A stretch of 64,000 nt of DNA from Xanthomonas cassavae CFBP 4642 (GCF_000454545.1 NZ_CM002139.1:2834032-2898031), one strand, 5' to 3'. Positions 45,347-55,542 are shown, numbered from the stretch's first letter. Numbers and translations: made by a program. Notes: generated from the sequence alone by a model not told the origin.

Positions 45347-46222
45347 ATGCCCTCTCGCGCCTTCCGTTGGTTTCGCCCCGCCATCCTGCTGCTAGGCTCA
45401 TTGGCCCTGACGGCTTGCAGCAGCGTGTTCTTCGGCGGCATCAACGCCGCCTCCAGCCGCGCCGGCATCATCGCGCACCCGAACCAGGTCTTCGACACCA
45501 CACATGGCCTGGCGCTGGACGTCTACCAACCGCAGGGCGTGGTCAATGCACCGGTGGTGGTGTTCTTCTACGGCGGCACCTGGAAGCGCGGCTCGCGCGC
45601 CGACTACCGTTGGGTAGGGCGCGCCCTGGCCCGCCAGGGTGTGGTGGCGATGGTCGCCGACTACCGTAAATATCCGCAGGTCGGCTTGCAGGGCTTCATG
45701 ACCGATGCCGCCGGCGCAACCGCCTGGGGCTATCGGCATGCGCAGGCGTATGGCGGCGATCCCAAGCGGCTGGCCGTGATGGGCCACTCGGCCGGGGCGC
45801 ACATGGCCGTGTTGTTGGGCACCGATGCCCGCTGGCTGCATGCGCAGGATCTCAAACCGCGGCAGTTGTGCGGCGTCGTCGGATTGGCCGGCCCGTACGA
45901 CTTCCTGCCGATGACCGATCCGGAGCTGGTCGAGATCTTTGGCGATGCCCCGGCCGCGCAACGGCAATCGCAGCCGGTGGAATATGTCGGCGGCGACGAA
46001 CCGCCGATGCTGCTGCTCCATGGTGACGCCGACCGCGTGGTCGAGCTGGAAAACAGCAGCTCGCTGCAGAAGGCGCTGCACCGCAAGGGCGGCGTTGCCG
46101 AGATGAAGGTCTACCCAGGCATGGGCCATATGGGCATCGTGCTGGCACTGCGCAAACCGCCGCAACGCTCGGCGGTGCTGCGCGCCACCCTGGAATTCCT
46201 GCGCATCTGCAAGGCGCCGTGA
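45347..46222 (+). CDS. alpha/beta hydrolase lipoprotein (carboxylesterase-like)
   Basis: A 291-residue protein with lipoprotein signal ending LTACSS (Cys24 lipid anchor). Hydrolase motifs: oxyanion-hole region FFYGGTWKRGSRADY, nucleophile elbow GHSAGAH, the Asp in LLLHGDADRVV and the His in GMGHMGI. It belongs to the BD-FAE/kynurenine formamidase-like esterases. Substrate unknown; surface or periplasmic location is inferred from the lipobox. Confidence 0.85.
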   Translation: MPSRAFRWFRPAILLLGSLALTACSSVFFGGINAASSRAGIIAHPNQVFDTTHGLALDVYQPQGVVNAPVVVFFYGGTWKRGSRADYRWVGRALARQGVVAMVADYRKYPQVGLQGFMTDAAGATAWGYRHAQAYGGDPKRLAVMGHSAGAHMAVLLGTDARWLHAQDLKPRQLCGVVGLAGPYDFLPMTDPELVEIFGDAPAAQRQSQPVEYVGGDEPPMLLLHGDADRVVELENSSSLQKALHRKGGVAEMKVYPGMGHMGIVLALRKPPQRSAVLRATLEFLRICKAP

Positions 46223-46373
46223 CGGCCGTGGCGAGCGCATCGACGCTCGTCGCAAACTGCGCTACTCATCAACGATTGGCCACCGACCAACGCCCAATCC
46301 AGGAAGAGACGCCGCTTACTCGTTCGCCGTCCGGTTCGCCGTCACGGCGTAATCCGGGGGCACCAGTGCTGCA

Positions 46374-47072
46374 TCAATCGGCCGATTTGCCGCCCATCAG
46401 TTCGTACGGGCCGCCCCTCTTTAATGCAGCCTGATAGGCCGGCCGCGCCTCGACCCGTTCCAGAAAGGCACGCAGCTTCGGGTACGGCTCCAGTCCACCA
46501 CCGCGTGCGGCTGCGGCCTGCACCGGAAAACTCATCTGGATGTCGGCGGCGGTAAAGCGCTCACCGGCAAACCATTGGTGGGCCTGCAGCGATTGCTCCA
46601 TCCAGCCCAGATGCAACTTGACTTGCGGGCCGACAAAACCCGACATCGCCTTGTCCACGATCGCACGCGCAACGGGTTTGGCGAAAAACGGCATCGGCGC
46701 GCTGCGAATACGGCCGAAGATCAACGTCATCAGCAACGGCGGCATCGCCGAGCCTTCTGCGTAATGCATCCAGTAGCGGAACTGCTGGCGCTCGGGGGAA
46801 TCGATCGGTCGCGCGGGGGGCGACAACGCGCATTCGGTGTCGTAGCGCTCGGTCAGATAGTCGAGGATTGCGCCGGACTCGGCGATGGTCAGCCCCCCAT
46901 CCACGATCACCGGTGATTTACCAAGTGGATGGATCGCACGCAGCGCCGCCGATGCCAGCATGGTCTTGGGGTCGCGCTCGTGGCGCACGATCTGGTAAGG
47001 CAGCGCCAGCTCTTCAAGCAGCCACAGGACGCGCTGCGAACGGGAGTTATTGAGATGGTGAACAGTGATCAT
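46374..47072 (-). CDS. glutathione S-transferase
   Basis: A 232-residue GST. The N-terminal thioredoxin-like domain starts MITVHHLNNSRSQRVLWLLE, with the glutathione contacts GKSPVIVDGGLTIAESGAI (cis-Pro and ES). The all-helical domain follows from about 95, with WFAGERFTAADIQMSFP. The closest type is the gtt/YfcF-like group with Asn-Ser-Arg-Ser at the active site. The upstream open frame is excluded. Probably monocistronic. Confidence 0.9.
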   Translation of the reverse strand: MITVHHLNNSRSQRVLWLLEELALPYQIVRHERDPKTMLASAALRAIHPLGKSPVIVDGGLTIAESGAILDYLTERYDTECALSPPARPIDSPERQQFRYWMHYAEGSAMPPLLMTLIFGRIRSAPMPFFAKPVARAIVDKAMSGFVGPQVKLHLGWMEQSLQAHQWFAGERFTAADIQMSFPVQAAAARGGGLEPYPKLRAFLERVEARPAYQAALKRGGPYELMGGKSAD

Positions 47073-47423
47073 GGCAGCAGCCGCACACGGAAAGCACCAT
47101 CCTAACCAGCCTCGCGTCGTCACTGCGCACACACCGACCACGCACGCCTTGAACGCGTTGCCAGAAGATGCCCAGACGCGGCGGCAACCCATCACCCGCC
47201 GCTTGTGGCCGGACGCATTGCTGCGGCACCACGCACCACGCGCTGAATTGAAGGCAGCGCCCCGCCGAAAGACGGCCCATCACCGTCTCAGCACCTTGGG
47301 CAGCACCTGCAGTGACAAGGCGACACGTGGACGCCACACCCACCGATGCAGATCGACGGGCAATAAAAAACGCCGGGCGCTTGCGCGACCGGCGTTTTTG
47401 GCAACCTTACGGTTGCAGACGGA
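47073..47423. other. 351-bp intergenic region
   Basis: Between the GST start and the cold-shock gene stop. Apart from the terminator at 47365-47399, I see no gene or repeat. Confidence 0.5.
47365..47399 (-). terminator. terminator of the cold-shock gene
   Basis: CGCCGG / CCGGCG stem (47371-47376 with 47389-47394) with GC-rich inner pairs; six T follow on the minus strand. The stop of the csp gene is 25 bp upstream. Confidence 0.85.
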
Positions 47424-47633
47424 TTAGACCGCCTGCACCTGGTCAGCCTGCATGCCCTTCTGGCCCTGCACGGCGACGAAGGAAACCTTCTGGCCTTCCT
47501 GCAGCGACTTGAAGCCGGTGCCCTGGATGGCACGGAAGTGCACGAACAGGTCCGGGCCGCTTTCCGGGGTGATGAAGCCGAAGCCCTTGGCATCATTGAA
47601 CCACTTCACGACACCGTTCTGACGATCTGACAT
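47424..47633 (-). CDS. cold-shock protein, CspA family
   Basis: A 69-residue OB-fold RNA chaperone: [19 protein letters not shown] (RNP1), DLFVHFRAI (RNP2), EGQKVSF. Followed by a strong terminator. The upstream untranslated region (47634-47760) is A/T-richer than average, as for cold-regulated leaders, but I see no defined cold-box. Confidence 0.95.
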   Translation of the reverse strand: MSDRQNGVVKWFNDAKGFGFITPESGPDLFVHFRAIQGTGFKSLQEGQKVSFVAVQGQKGMQADQVQAV

Positions 47634-47901
47634 TTTACTAACTCCTGAACTTTTGGATGGATAAATCGCAGCAACCGAAAAACCGGCGCTGAGACTGAGT
47701 TGCAGGCGTTGGTAAAGCGGAACGATGAAGCGGGATCGAATGAGATCTAGCTACACCAGGCCACGATTCACGGTGACCCTTGCAAACACAGTGGGTGCAC
47801 AGTACTCGTGTTTTATGTAAAAAGCGACACCTTCAGACGAAAGTTTTGCTGTCGGGCATGTTCCGACCGCCTGTCGGGCCATTTCCCTCCCGATTTCACA
47901 G

Positions 47902-48369
47902 ATGAATACGCCCAACCTGGCACGCCCGGCGCAGATCCGGGGGGACGCCGACGCCTGCCCTGCAGTCATCCGCGACATCCTGTTCCGCGCCGCCCGGCGC
48001 ACCGGCATCCCGGCGACCCTGGTAGCCAACCACTACTTGCACCCCGACCCTGGCGCATGTGCGGGCCCTGCAGGTTCCCGGCGGACCCGATGCGGCCGAC
48101 GACGCCTTTGCAGACCGGGTACAGCCAGGCCACCCGGTGGTGACTCAGGACATTGCGCTGGCGGCACGTGCGCTGGAGCGCGGTGCGGCAGCAGTCAGTC
48201 CGCGTGGCGAGCCCTTTTTTCCGGACACTCGCCGAACGCCTGTCGGTGCGTGGCTTTCTGGAAGAACTGCGCGGAGCCGGCGTGACCACGGGCGCTGCAT
48301 GCACGCGACCGCCAGGCCTTTGCCGCACAGCTGGACCGCTGGCTGGCGCGGCAGCCCGCCCAACGCTAG
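47902..48369 (+). pseudogene. YaiI/YqxD (UPF0178) family, broken by three frameshifts
   Basis: The family sequence can be followed across frames: [20 protein letters not shown] and [10 protein letters not shown] (frame 1), [20 protein letters not shown] with FADRV and [17 protein letters not shown] (frame 2), [19 protein letters not shown] (frame 3), ALHARDRQAFAAQLDRWLAR with stop at 48367-48369 (fourth segment). Breaks lie near 48050, 48225 and 48290. The intact protein would be about 155 residues. True decay or sequencing error cannot be told apart here, but three breaks favour decay. Confidence 0.8.
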
Positions 48370-48425
48370 CGTCCGCGCACCAACCCGCGGGCGTATCATG
48401 GCCGCCCTTTGCATCTGGTTTCCTG

Positions 48426-48974
48426 ATGGCTCTCACCGCCACCGTCCGCAGGGCGGAACTGCAGATCAGCGACATGGATCGCGGCTATTACGCCAACCAT
48501 TCGCTGACCCTGGCCCAGCACCCCTCCGAAACCGATGAACGGCTGATGGTGCGGTTGCTGGCATTCGCGTTGTTCGCCGACGACCGGCTGGAATTCGGCC
48601 GCGGCCTCAGCAACGACGACGAGCCGGACCTGTGGCGGCGCGACTACACCGGCGACCCCGACCTGTGGATCGACCTCGGCCAGCCCGACGAAAGCCGCGT
48701 GCGCAAGGCCTGCAATCGCTCGCGCGAGGTGGTGGTCATCGGCTACGGCGGCCAGGCCACCGAAACCTGGCGGAAAAAGCATGCCAATGCCATGGGCAGG
48801 CACCGCAACCTGCGCGTGATCGAACTCGAATCGCAGGCCACCGAGGCGCTGGGCGCATTGATCCAGCGCGGTATGCGCTTTGACGTGATCATCCAGGACG
48901 GCGAAGTGCAGATGCTGGCCGACCATGGCAGCGTCACCCTGACCCCGATGGTGCGGCAAGCGCCGGCCGAATGA
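48426..48974 (+). CDS. yaeQ: YaeQ family protein
   Basis: A 182-residue protein of the YaeQ family (PD-(D/E)XK-like fold, role unclear; E. coli YaeQ was linked to suppression of an rfaH phenotype). Motifs: RRAELQISDMDRGYYANHSL, QHPSETDERLMVRLLAFAL, ELWIDLGQPDE-type DLWIDLGQPDESRVRKAC, and FDVIIQDGEVQM. Start MALTATVRR. The next gene overlaps by 4 bp. Confidence 0.9.
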   Translation: MALTATVRRAELQISDMDRGYYANHSLTLAQHPSETDERLMVRLLAFALFADDRLEFGRGLSNDDEPDLWRRDYTGDPDLWIDLGQPDESRVRKACNRSREVVVIGYGGQATETWRKKHANAMGRHRNLRVIELESQATEALGALIQRGMRFDVIIQDGEVQMLADHGSVTLTPMVRQAPAE

Positions 48975-50152
48975 ACATGCGGTGCGACGTGCTGGTCATC
49001 GGCGCCGGGGCCGCCGGCCTGATGAGCGCCTTCACCGCCGGCCGCCGCGGCCGCCAGGTGCTGGTGATCGACCATGCCAACAAGGTGGGCAAGAAGATCC
49101 TGATGTCCGGCGGCGGGCGCTGCAACTTCACCAATACCGGCACCACGCCGGGCAACTTCATCTCCGCCAACCGGCATTTCTGCAAATCCGCCCTGGCGCG
49201 CTACAGCTCTGGCGATTTCGTGGAGCTGGTCGAACGCCATGGCATTGCGTACCACGAGAAGGAGCTGGGCCAGCTGTTCTGCGACATCTCGTCAAAGCAG
49301 ATCGTGCGCCTGCTGCTGGACGAGTGCGAGGCGGCCGGGGTGCAGATCCGCACCCAGTGCGAGGTGCAATCTGTGCAGCGCGACAGCGACGGGTTCAGCG
49401 TGCAGACCAGCACCGGCCGCGTGCAGACGCAATCGCTGATCGTCGCCACCGGCGGGCTGTCGATTCCCAGCATGGGCGCCAGCGGCTTCGGCTATGCGCT
49501 GGCCCGACAGTTCGGTCACACGCTGCTGCCGACACGCGCCGGGCTGGTACCGCTCACCTTGAGCGGCAAGCACCAGGAGCGCCTGCAGGACCTGTCCGGG
49601 CTGGCCTTGCCGGTGGAAGCGCACTGCAACGGCGTCAGTTTCCGCAATTTCATGCTGCTGACCCATCGCGGCGTCAGCGGGCCGGCGATCCTGCAGATCT
49701 CTTCCTATTGGCAACCGGGCGAGGACCTGCGCCTGGACCTGCTGCCCGGCCACGATGCGGCAGCCTGGCTGCGCGAGCAGAAGCAGCAGCGTGGCGCCAC
49801 CGAACTGCGCAACGTGCTGGGCGATGTGCTGCCGCGGCGCTTCGCGCAGCGGCTGTGCGAGGTCTGGCTGCCGGACCAGCCGGTGCGGCAGCTGGACCCG
49901 CCGCAGGTGCAGAGCGCGGCCGATCTGCTCGGTGCGTTTCCACTGATCGCCAGCGGAACCGAGGGCTACCGCACCGCGGAAGTCACCCTGGGCGGCGTCG
50001 ATACCCACCAGGTCTCCAGTGCCACCATGGAGTCGCGGCTGACCGCCGGCCTGTACTTCGTCGGCGAGGTGCTGGATGTTACCGGCTGGCTGGGCGGGTA
50101 CAACTTTCAGTGGGCGTGGGCATCCGGGCATGCCGCCGGAAGCGTGGCATAA
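48971..50152 (+). CDS. FAD-dependent oxidoreductase, HI0933/YhiN family
   Basis: A 393-residue flavoprotein: N-terminal Rossmann motif VLVIGAGAAGLMSAF, HANKVGKKILMSGGGRCNFT, FCDISSKQIVRLL, and the C-terminal FVGEVLDVTGWLGGYNFQWA that completes the FAD site. The physiological reaction of this family is unknown. ATG overlaps the yaeQ stop, so the two are coupled. Confidence 0.88.
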   Translation: MNMRCDVLVIGAGAAGLMSAFTAGRRGRQVLVIDHANKVGKKILMSGGGRCNFTNTGTTPGNFISANRHFCKSALARYSSGDFVELVERHGIAYHEKELGQLFCDISSKQIVRLLLDECEAAGVQIRTQCEVQSVQRDSDGFSVQTSTGRVQTQSLIVATGGLSIPSMGASGFGYALARQFGHTLLPTRAGLVPLTLSGKHQERLQDLSGLALPVEAHCNGVSFRNFMLLTHRGVSGPAILQISSYWQPGEDLRLDLLPGHDAAAWLREQKQQRGATELRNVLGDVLPRRFAQRLCEVWLPDQPVRQLDPPQVQSAADLLGAFPLIASGTEGYRTAEVTLGGVDTHQVSSATMESRLTAGLYFVGEVLDVTGWLGGYNFQWAWASGHAAGSVA

Positions 50153-50383
50153 GCGCACGGCTAGAAAAGCGCAGCGGCATCGGCGACCGAGTACGACATC
50201 GGCGCGCCTGGGACGACGACAGACACGGCAATCGTCCACGCATCGAAGGCCGATCACCCTGCTTGGCGTGGTCACCGGCGGCCTAATCCTTGCGCCACGT
50301 CTCACACTGGATGCGGCATGATCCACACACATGGACGTGTCAAACCCCTTCGTGTATTAAAGCCCGTCTCTAGGGAGCCGCGC

Positions 50384-52453
50384 ATGCAAAAAGGCAAAGA
50401 TCTCACCCTCCGCCTGATGATCGTCGACGACAGCGTGGAGAGTGCCGAGACCATCGTCACCGCGCTGCGCAACGGCGGCATTGCGGTGCGTCCATCGCGG
50501 CCGCAGAACCAGGAGGAGCTGGCCGGCATGCTCTCGGGTCAGATCGATCTGGCCATCCAGGGTCAGGCCCAGCAGGTGCCGATGAGCGCCCTGCAGGCGC
50601 AGATTGCAGGCAGCGGCAAGGACATTCCGGTCATCCTGCTGGCCGAGCGGATCGAAGAGAGCGCCATTGTCGAGGCAGCTTCCCATGGCGTGCGTGCCAT
50701 CGCCTTGCGTCATCGTCCCGAGCATCTGCTGGCGCTGGTGCGCTCGGAGTGGGCCGACCTGCAGGCACGCCGTGGCCTGCGCCGCATCGAAGCGCAGATG
50801 CGCGAGACCGAGCGCCGCTGCGATGCGTTGATCGCTTCCTCGCGCGACCCCATCGCCTACGTGCACGAAGGCATGCATATCCGCGCCAATGAGGCGTATC
50901 TGGAAATGTTCGGCTTCGAGTCGTTCGACGATGTCGAGGGCGTCTCGCTGCTGGACATGATCGCCGCGCAATACGTCGACGATTTCAAGCAGCTGCTGAA
51001 GGCGATGGCCAAGGGCGAGCCGCCGCCGGCGCAGTACAAGGTCGACGCACGCCGGCTGGAAGGCGACACCTTCCCGGCAACGATGGAATTTGCCACCGCC
51101 ACCTACGAAGGCGAGCCCTGCATCCAGGTGGTGTTCCGCCGCCGCGAGGAATTCGACCCGGAACTGGCACGCGAGGTCGAAGACCTGCGCCAGCGCGACC
51201 AGGTCACCGGCCTGCTCAACCGCCCCACCTTCATGGTGGCGCTGGAACAGGCGGTGGCACAGGCCGGCCGCAGCGAGGGCCAGTCCGGCTTCCTGCTGAT
51301 CGAGCCCGACCACTACACGCGCATCCTCCCCGAGATTGGACTGGATTCGGCCGATGCCCTGATCGCCGCGATGGCCGCACATGTGGCCGGCGTGGTGGAT
51401 GAGAGCGTGGTGGCCGCGCGCTTCGGCGAGCACAGTTTCGCGCTGCTGATGGACGGCAACTACGCGCGTACCCATGCCACGGCCGAAGCCGTGCGCGATG
51501 CGTTTGCGCAACATGTCTTCAGTGTCGGCGCGCGCTCGGCCACGGTGACCGTGAGCATCGGCGGGGTGCAGATCGGCGAAAAGATCGCCAGCATCGGCCA
51601 GGTGCTCAATCGCGGCACCGAGGCGGTGCGCACCACCGCCGAGCTGGGCGGCAATGCGGTCAGCATCTACGACCCGGCAGCCTCGGACCGGGCCGAGGAA
51701 GAACGCATCGCGCGCTGGGTCGAACACCTGCGCGAAGCGCTGGTGGGCGACGGCTTCCTGCTGCACTACCAGCCGGTGCTCAACCTGCAGGGCGAACCGC
51801 TGGAGCTGTACCAGGCCTTCCTGCGGCTGGAGCGCAACGGCGAGATGATGTCGCCGAACGCCTTCATGGCGATTGCCGAAGAACACGATCTGATCACCGA
51901 GATCGACCGCTGGGTGGTGGCGCGCGCGATCCGCCAGCTCGGCGAGCGGCAGCGTGCGGGGCACAAGACGCACCTGCTGGTCCGTATCGGGCCCAACTCG
52001 TTCTCCGACCCGCAGATGATCGACACCATCCGCGAGCAGTTGGCGGTCTACGGCGTACCGGGCGAACGGCTATGGCTGCAGACCCCGGAATCGAAGGTGT
52101 TCACGCATCTGCGCAATGCGCAGCAGTTTCTGGCGGCGGTATCGGCGATGGGCTGCAAGGTCGGGCTGGAACAATTCGGCTCGGGGCTGGACTCGTTCCA
52201 GCTGCTCGCACACTTCCAGCCGGCCTTCCTCAAGCTGGACCGCGGCATCACCGGCGACGTCGCCTCGGCCCGCGAAAGCCAGGAGAAGATTCGCGAAATC
52301 ACCTCGCGCGCGCAGCCGGCCGGCATCTTGACCGTGGCCGAATTTGTTGCCGATGCGCAGTCGATGAGTAGTTTCTTCAGTGCAGGCGTGGACTATGTGC
52401 AAGGCGATTTCGTTGCGCCCACCGGGCCGCTGATGAACTACGAGTTCGGCTGA
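50384..52453 (+). CDS. fimX: FimX-like c-di-GMP receptor (degenerate GGDEF-EAL)
   Basis: A 689-residue cytoplasmic protein: response-regulator-like domain (10-125) with DD near residue 15 but no clear phospho-acceptor, PAS domain (about 145-255), GGDEF domain with FGEHSF (347-352) in place of GGDEF, and EAL domain with QAF (477-479) in place of EAL. Both enzymatic sites are lost. In Xanthomonas and Pseudomonas FimX binds c-di-GMP and, with PilZ, controls type IV pilus extension. Start chosen for AGGGAG 6 nt upstream. Confidence 0.87.
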   Translation: MQKGKDLTLRLMIVDDSVESAETIVTALRNGGIAVRPSRPQNQEELAGMLSGQIDLAIQGQAQQVPMSALQAQIAGSGKDIPVILLAERIEESAIVEAASHGVRAIALRHRPEHLLALVRSEWADLQARRGLRRIEAQMRETERRCDALIASSRDPIAYVHEGMHIRANEAYLEMFGFESFDDVEGVSLLDMIAAQYVDDFKQLLKAMAKGEPPPAQYKVDARRLEGDTFPATMEFATATYEGEPCIQVVFRRREEFDPELAREVEDLRQRDQVTGLLNRPTFMVALEQAVAQAGRSEGQSGFLLIEPDHYTRILPEIGLDSADALIAAMAAHVAGVVDESVVAARFGEHSFALLMDGNYARTHATAEAVRDAFAQHVFSVGARSATVTVSIGGVQIGEKIASIGQVLNRGTEAVRTTAELGGNAVSIYDPAASDRAEEERIARWVEHLREALVGDGFLLHYQPVLNLQGEPLELYQAFLRLERNGEMMSPNAFMAIAEEHDLITEIDRWVVARAIRQLGERQRAGHKTHLLVRIGPNSFSDPQMIDTIREQLAVYGVPGERLWLQTPESKVFTHLRNAQQFLAAVSAMGCKVGLEQFGSGLDSFQLLAHFQPAFLKLDRGITGDVASARESQEKIREITSRAQPAGILTVAEFVADAQSMSSFFSAGVDYVQGDFVAPTGPLMNYEFG

Positions 52454-52483
52454 GGCAACCGAAAGCCGGTAACGCAGGAAAAC

Positions 52484-52512
52484 AAAAAACCCGCAAGGCG
52501 CGGGTTTTTTTG
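52484..52512 (+). terminator. terminator of fimX
   Basis: CCCGC / GCGGG stem (52490-52494 with 52500-52504) flanked by A and T runs, with seven T after the stem, 31 bp past the stop codon. Confidence 0.88.
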
Positions 52513-52680
52513 TGTCCTTGAAGCCGATACGCTGTCGATGGGCTTGCGACTGGACGATGCAGCGGGCGACTGTAGCGTTGAGTGTGGGTGGCGCGCTCAA
52601 GTGGCCCTTGCACCGATGATCGGTACCGACTGGGGAGGCGGCTCCCGCATCACGCGGAGCCGCCGCGATCTCGGAGCCAT

Positions 52681-53559
52681 TTATAGTGCCGTGCCATTGG
52701 CCGCACGCAGCGCGGCAATACGCTCGCTCAACGGCGGGTGGCTCAGGAACAGACGACGCAACCCATCGCCGACCGCGCCGGAGATACCGAAGGCCTGCAC
52801 CTGCGAGGGCAAGCTGCTCTGCCCGTGATTGAGCGACAGGCGTTCCAGGGCGGAGATCATCTTGCCGCGGCCGGCCAGCTGTGCGCCACCGGCATCGGCG
52901 CGGAACTCGCGACCACGCGAGAACCACATCGCGATCATGGTAGCGAACATCCCCAGCACCATCTCCAGCGCGAACACGATGATGTAGTAAGCGAAACCAC
53001 GGCCACCCTCACGGTTGCCCGACAAGGTGCTGTCGATAACACCGCCAACCACGCGCGCCAGCACGATCACGAAGGTGTTCAGCACACCCTGCAGCAGGGC
53101 CATGGTCACCATGTCGCCATTGGCCACGTGGGCGATCTCGTGGCCGAGCACGGCCTCGGCCTCGTCCTGGCTCATGTTCTGCAGCAGGCCGGTCGAAACG
53201 GCGACCAGCGCGTTGTTGCGATTGGCCCCGGTGGCAAAGGCATTGATGTCCGGTGCGTCGTAGATCGCCACTTCCGGCATGCCGATGCCGGCAGCCTGGG
53301 CCTGGCGCTGGACCGTCTCGACCAGCCAGCGCTCGGTCGGCGTGCGCGGCGCGGTGATCACCTGGGCGCCGGTGCTGCGCTTGGCCATGAACTTGGACAG
53401 CAGCAGCGAGATGAAGGAACCGCCGAAGCCGAAGATGGCGCCCATCACCAGCAGGCCGCCCATCTGTGCGGAATTGACGCCCAACACCGACATGACGACG
53501 CTGGCGAGCAGCAACACCGCCAGATTGGTCGCAAGGAACAGGAAAATGCGGTTGAACAT
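52681..53559 (-). CDS. htpX: membrane zinc protease HtpX
   Basis: Inner-membrane M48 protease for quality control of membrane proteins; 292 residues from [20 protein letters not shown]. Two N-terminal TM helices, the zinc motif [11 protein letters not shown], two further TM segments, and the third ligand Glu in [11 protein letters not shown]. The length equals E. coli HtpX (293), so the 18 extra upstream codons are excluded. Divergent from gluQ. Confidence 0.95.
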   Translation of the reverse strand: MFNRIFLFLATNLAVLLLASVVMSVLGVNSAQMGGLLVMGAIFGFGGSFISLLLSKFMAKRSTGAQVITAPRTPTERWLVETVQRQAQAAGIGMPEVAIYDAPDINAFATGANRNNALVAVSTGLLQNMSQDEAEAVLGHEIAHVANGDMVTMALLQGVLNTFVIVLARVVGGVIDSTLSGNREGGRGFAYYIIVFALEMVLGMFATMIAMWFSRGREFRADAGGAQLAGRGKMISALERLSLNHGQSSLPSQVQAFGISGAVGDGLRRLFLSHPPLSERIAALRAANGTAL

Positions 53560-53656
53560 GACGCGCGGGCTCCGCTCGAAGGGGATGAACTGCTGGGGAT
53601 CTGCGGACATCACCGCTTGAAATCAAGCGCATACCTGACCGACGATTCAGCCGTCC

Positions 53657-54556
53657 ATGCCCTCACCTTCCTACCGCGGCCGCTTCGCGCCCTCCCCGAC
53701 CGGACCGCTGCACTTCGGCTCGCTGCTGGCCGCCTTCGGCAGCTGGCTGCTCGCCCGCCATGCCGACGGGCAGTGGTGCGTGCGCATCGAAGACATCGAT
53801 CCACCACGCGCCGAAGCCGGTGCGTCCGAGCGCCAACTGCGCACCCTGGCTGCCTTTGGCCTGGTGTCGGACCTGCCGGTGATCCGGCAATCCGATCGCG
53901 ACGTGCATTACACCACCGCACTCACCACCCTGATGGAGGCCGGGCTGGCGTTCGAATGCAGCTGCAGCCGTGCCGATCTGGCGGACATGGGCGGTATCCA
54001 CCATGCCTGTGTCGCGCCCCTGGGCGCACGCCGCGCGGTACGCCTGCGGGTGCCGCCGCAGCCGCCGGTCGGCTTCGACGATGCGTTGCAGGGTCACGTG
54101 GTGCAGGACGTCCATGCGGACGTGGGCGATGTGGTGCTGCGTCGTGCGGACGCCTACTGGGCCTACCAGCTTGCCGTGGTCGTGGACGATGCGGCGCAGG
54201 CCATCACCGACGTGGTGCGCGGCGCCGACCTGCTCGATTCCACCCCGCGCCAGCTGGTGCTGCAGCGCGCACTGGGCCTGCCGCAGCCGCGCTACCTGCA
54301 CCTGCCGCTGATCCTGGACGCCGAGGGCCGCAAGCTGTCCAAGTCGCATGCCGCCCCGGCGTTGGACGATGCCGACCCGCTGCCGGCGCTACGCGCCGCC
54401 TGGCAGGCACTGGGCCAGCCGCCTGCTGCACTGCCGCGCCACGGCGGCGTGGACACGCTGCTGCAGCATGCCGTGCAGCATTTTTCGCCGGAGTTGCTGC
54501 GGGCAACGCCCACGCCCGGCCTGGCCATGCGCGCATCGCCCCCGCTGCGTGACTAG
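53657..54556 (+). CDS. gluQ: glutamyl-Q tRNA(Asp) synthetase
   Basis: Attaches glutamate to queuosine in the tRNA-Asp anticodon; 299 residues. A GluRS-like catalytic core without the anticodon-binding domain: FAPSPTGPLHFGSL (HIGH region), VRIEDIDPPR, the zinc-site remnant CSCSR, and KLSKS. Queuosine synthesis is supported by queG at the right end of the window. Confidence 0.93.
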   Translation: MPSPSYRGRFAPSPTGPLHFGSLLAAFGSWLLARHADGQWCVRIEDIDPPRAEAGASERQLRTLAAFGLVSDLPVIRQSDRDVHYTTALTTLMEAGLAFECSCSRADLADMGGIHHACVAPLGARRAVRLRVPPQPPVGFDDALQGHVVQDVHADVGDVVLRRADAYWAYQLAVVVDDAAQAITDVVRGADLLDSTPRQLVLQRALGLPQPRYLHLPLILDAEGRKLSKSHAAPALDDADPLPALRAAWQALGQPPAALPRHGGVDTLLQHAVQHFSPELLRATPTPGLAMRASPPLRD

Positions 54557-54642
54557 AATTGCGCCCCAGCACCGGCATCCGGGCGCGGCGCCTGCGCCAC
54601 GGCCCTGATCGCCTCCAGTCTTACCTGCTCATTGGAGTCGTC

Positions 54643-55383
54643 ATGACATCTCGCGTCGCATTGGTCACCGGCGGCACCGGCGGTATCGGTACCGCCATCT
54701 GCAAGCGCCTGGCCGACCAGGGCCATCGGGTCGCCAGCAATTTTCGCAACGAGGAAAAGGCCCGCGACTGGCAACAACGCATGCAGGCGCAGGGCTACGA
54801 GGTGGCCTTGTTCCGTGGCGATGTGGCCTCGTCCGAACATGCGCGCGCCTTGGTGGAAGATGTCGAAGCGGCGCTGGGGCCGATCGAGGTCTTGGTCAAC
54901 AACGCCGGCATCACCCGCGACACCACCTTCCACCGCATGACCGCCGAACAGTGGCACGACGTCATCAACACCAACCTCAACTCGGTGTTCAACGTCACCC
55001 GCCCGGTGATCGAGGGCATGCGCAAGCGCGGTTGGGGCCGGGTGATCCAGATCAGCTCCATCAACGGGCTCAAGGGCCAGTACGGCCAGGCCAATTACGC
55101 CGCGGCCAAGGCCGGCATGCACGGCTTCACCATTTCGCTGGCGCGCGAGAACGCCGCCTTCGGCGTCACCGTCAACACGGTCTCGCCCGGTTACGTGGCC
55201 ACCGACATGGTCATGGCGGTGCCGGAGGAAGTGCGCGCCAAGATCGTGGCCGACATCCCCACCGGCCGCCTGGGCCGCCCGGAAGAGATCGCCTACGCGG
55301 TGGCGTTCCTGGTGGCGGAAGAGGCCGCCTGGATCACCGGCGCCAACATGGACATCAACGGCGGCCACCACATGGGCTGGTGA
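54643..55383 (+). CDS. phaB: acetoacetyl-CoA reductase
   Basis: NADPH-dependent short-chain dehydrogenase of 246 residues that makes (R)-3-hydroxybutyryl-CoA for polyhydroxybutyrate. Coenzyme motif TGGTGGIGTAI, NNAGITRD, catalytic Ser in QISSINGLKGQYGQANYAAAK with Tyr and Lys, and C-terminal NGGHHMGW typical of PhaB. Start MTSRVALVTG follows GGAG at 8 nt. A phaR gene follows; no phaC is in the window. Confidence 0.9.
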   Translation: MTSRVALVTGGTGGIGTAICKRLADQGHRVASNFRNEEKARDWQQRMQAQGYEVALFRGDVASSEHARALVEDVEAALGPIEVLVNNAGITRDTTFHRMTAEQWHDVINTNLNSVFNVTRPVIEGMRKRGWGRVIQISSINGLKGQYGQANYAAAKAGMHGFTISLARENAAFGVTVNTVSPGYVATDMVMAVPEEVRAKIVADIPTGRLGRPEEIAYAVAFLVAEEAAWITGANMDINGGHHMGW

Positions 55384-55542
55384 CCCTTGCTGCAACTTTG
55401 CGGTGCAGCATGGATTTGCCCCGAAAACCATGCTGCGCAACATTTTCAATGTGTCCGTTTAAGCAAATAAGGCGGTTTGGCTGTTGCAACCGCTGCTGCG
55501 CTGCGCCATCCTGCGCGCACTATCAGTGCGAGTGAACGTTCC

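Noticed and set aside
50357..51973. 538-codon minus-strand open frame under fimX
   Set aside because: Antisense shadow of fimX; no family motif and no ribosome site.
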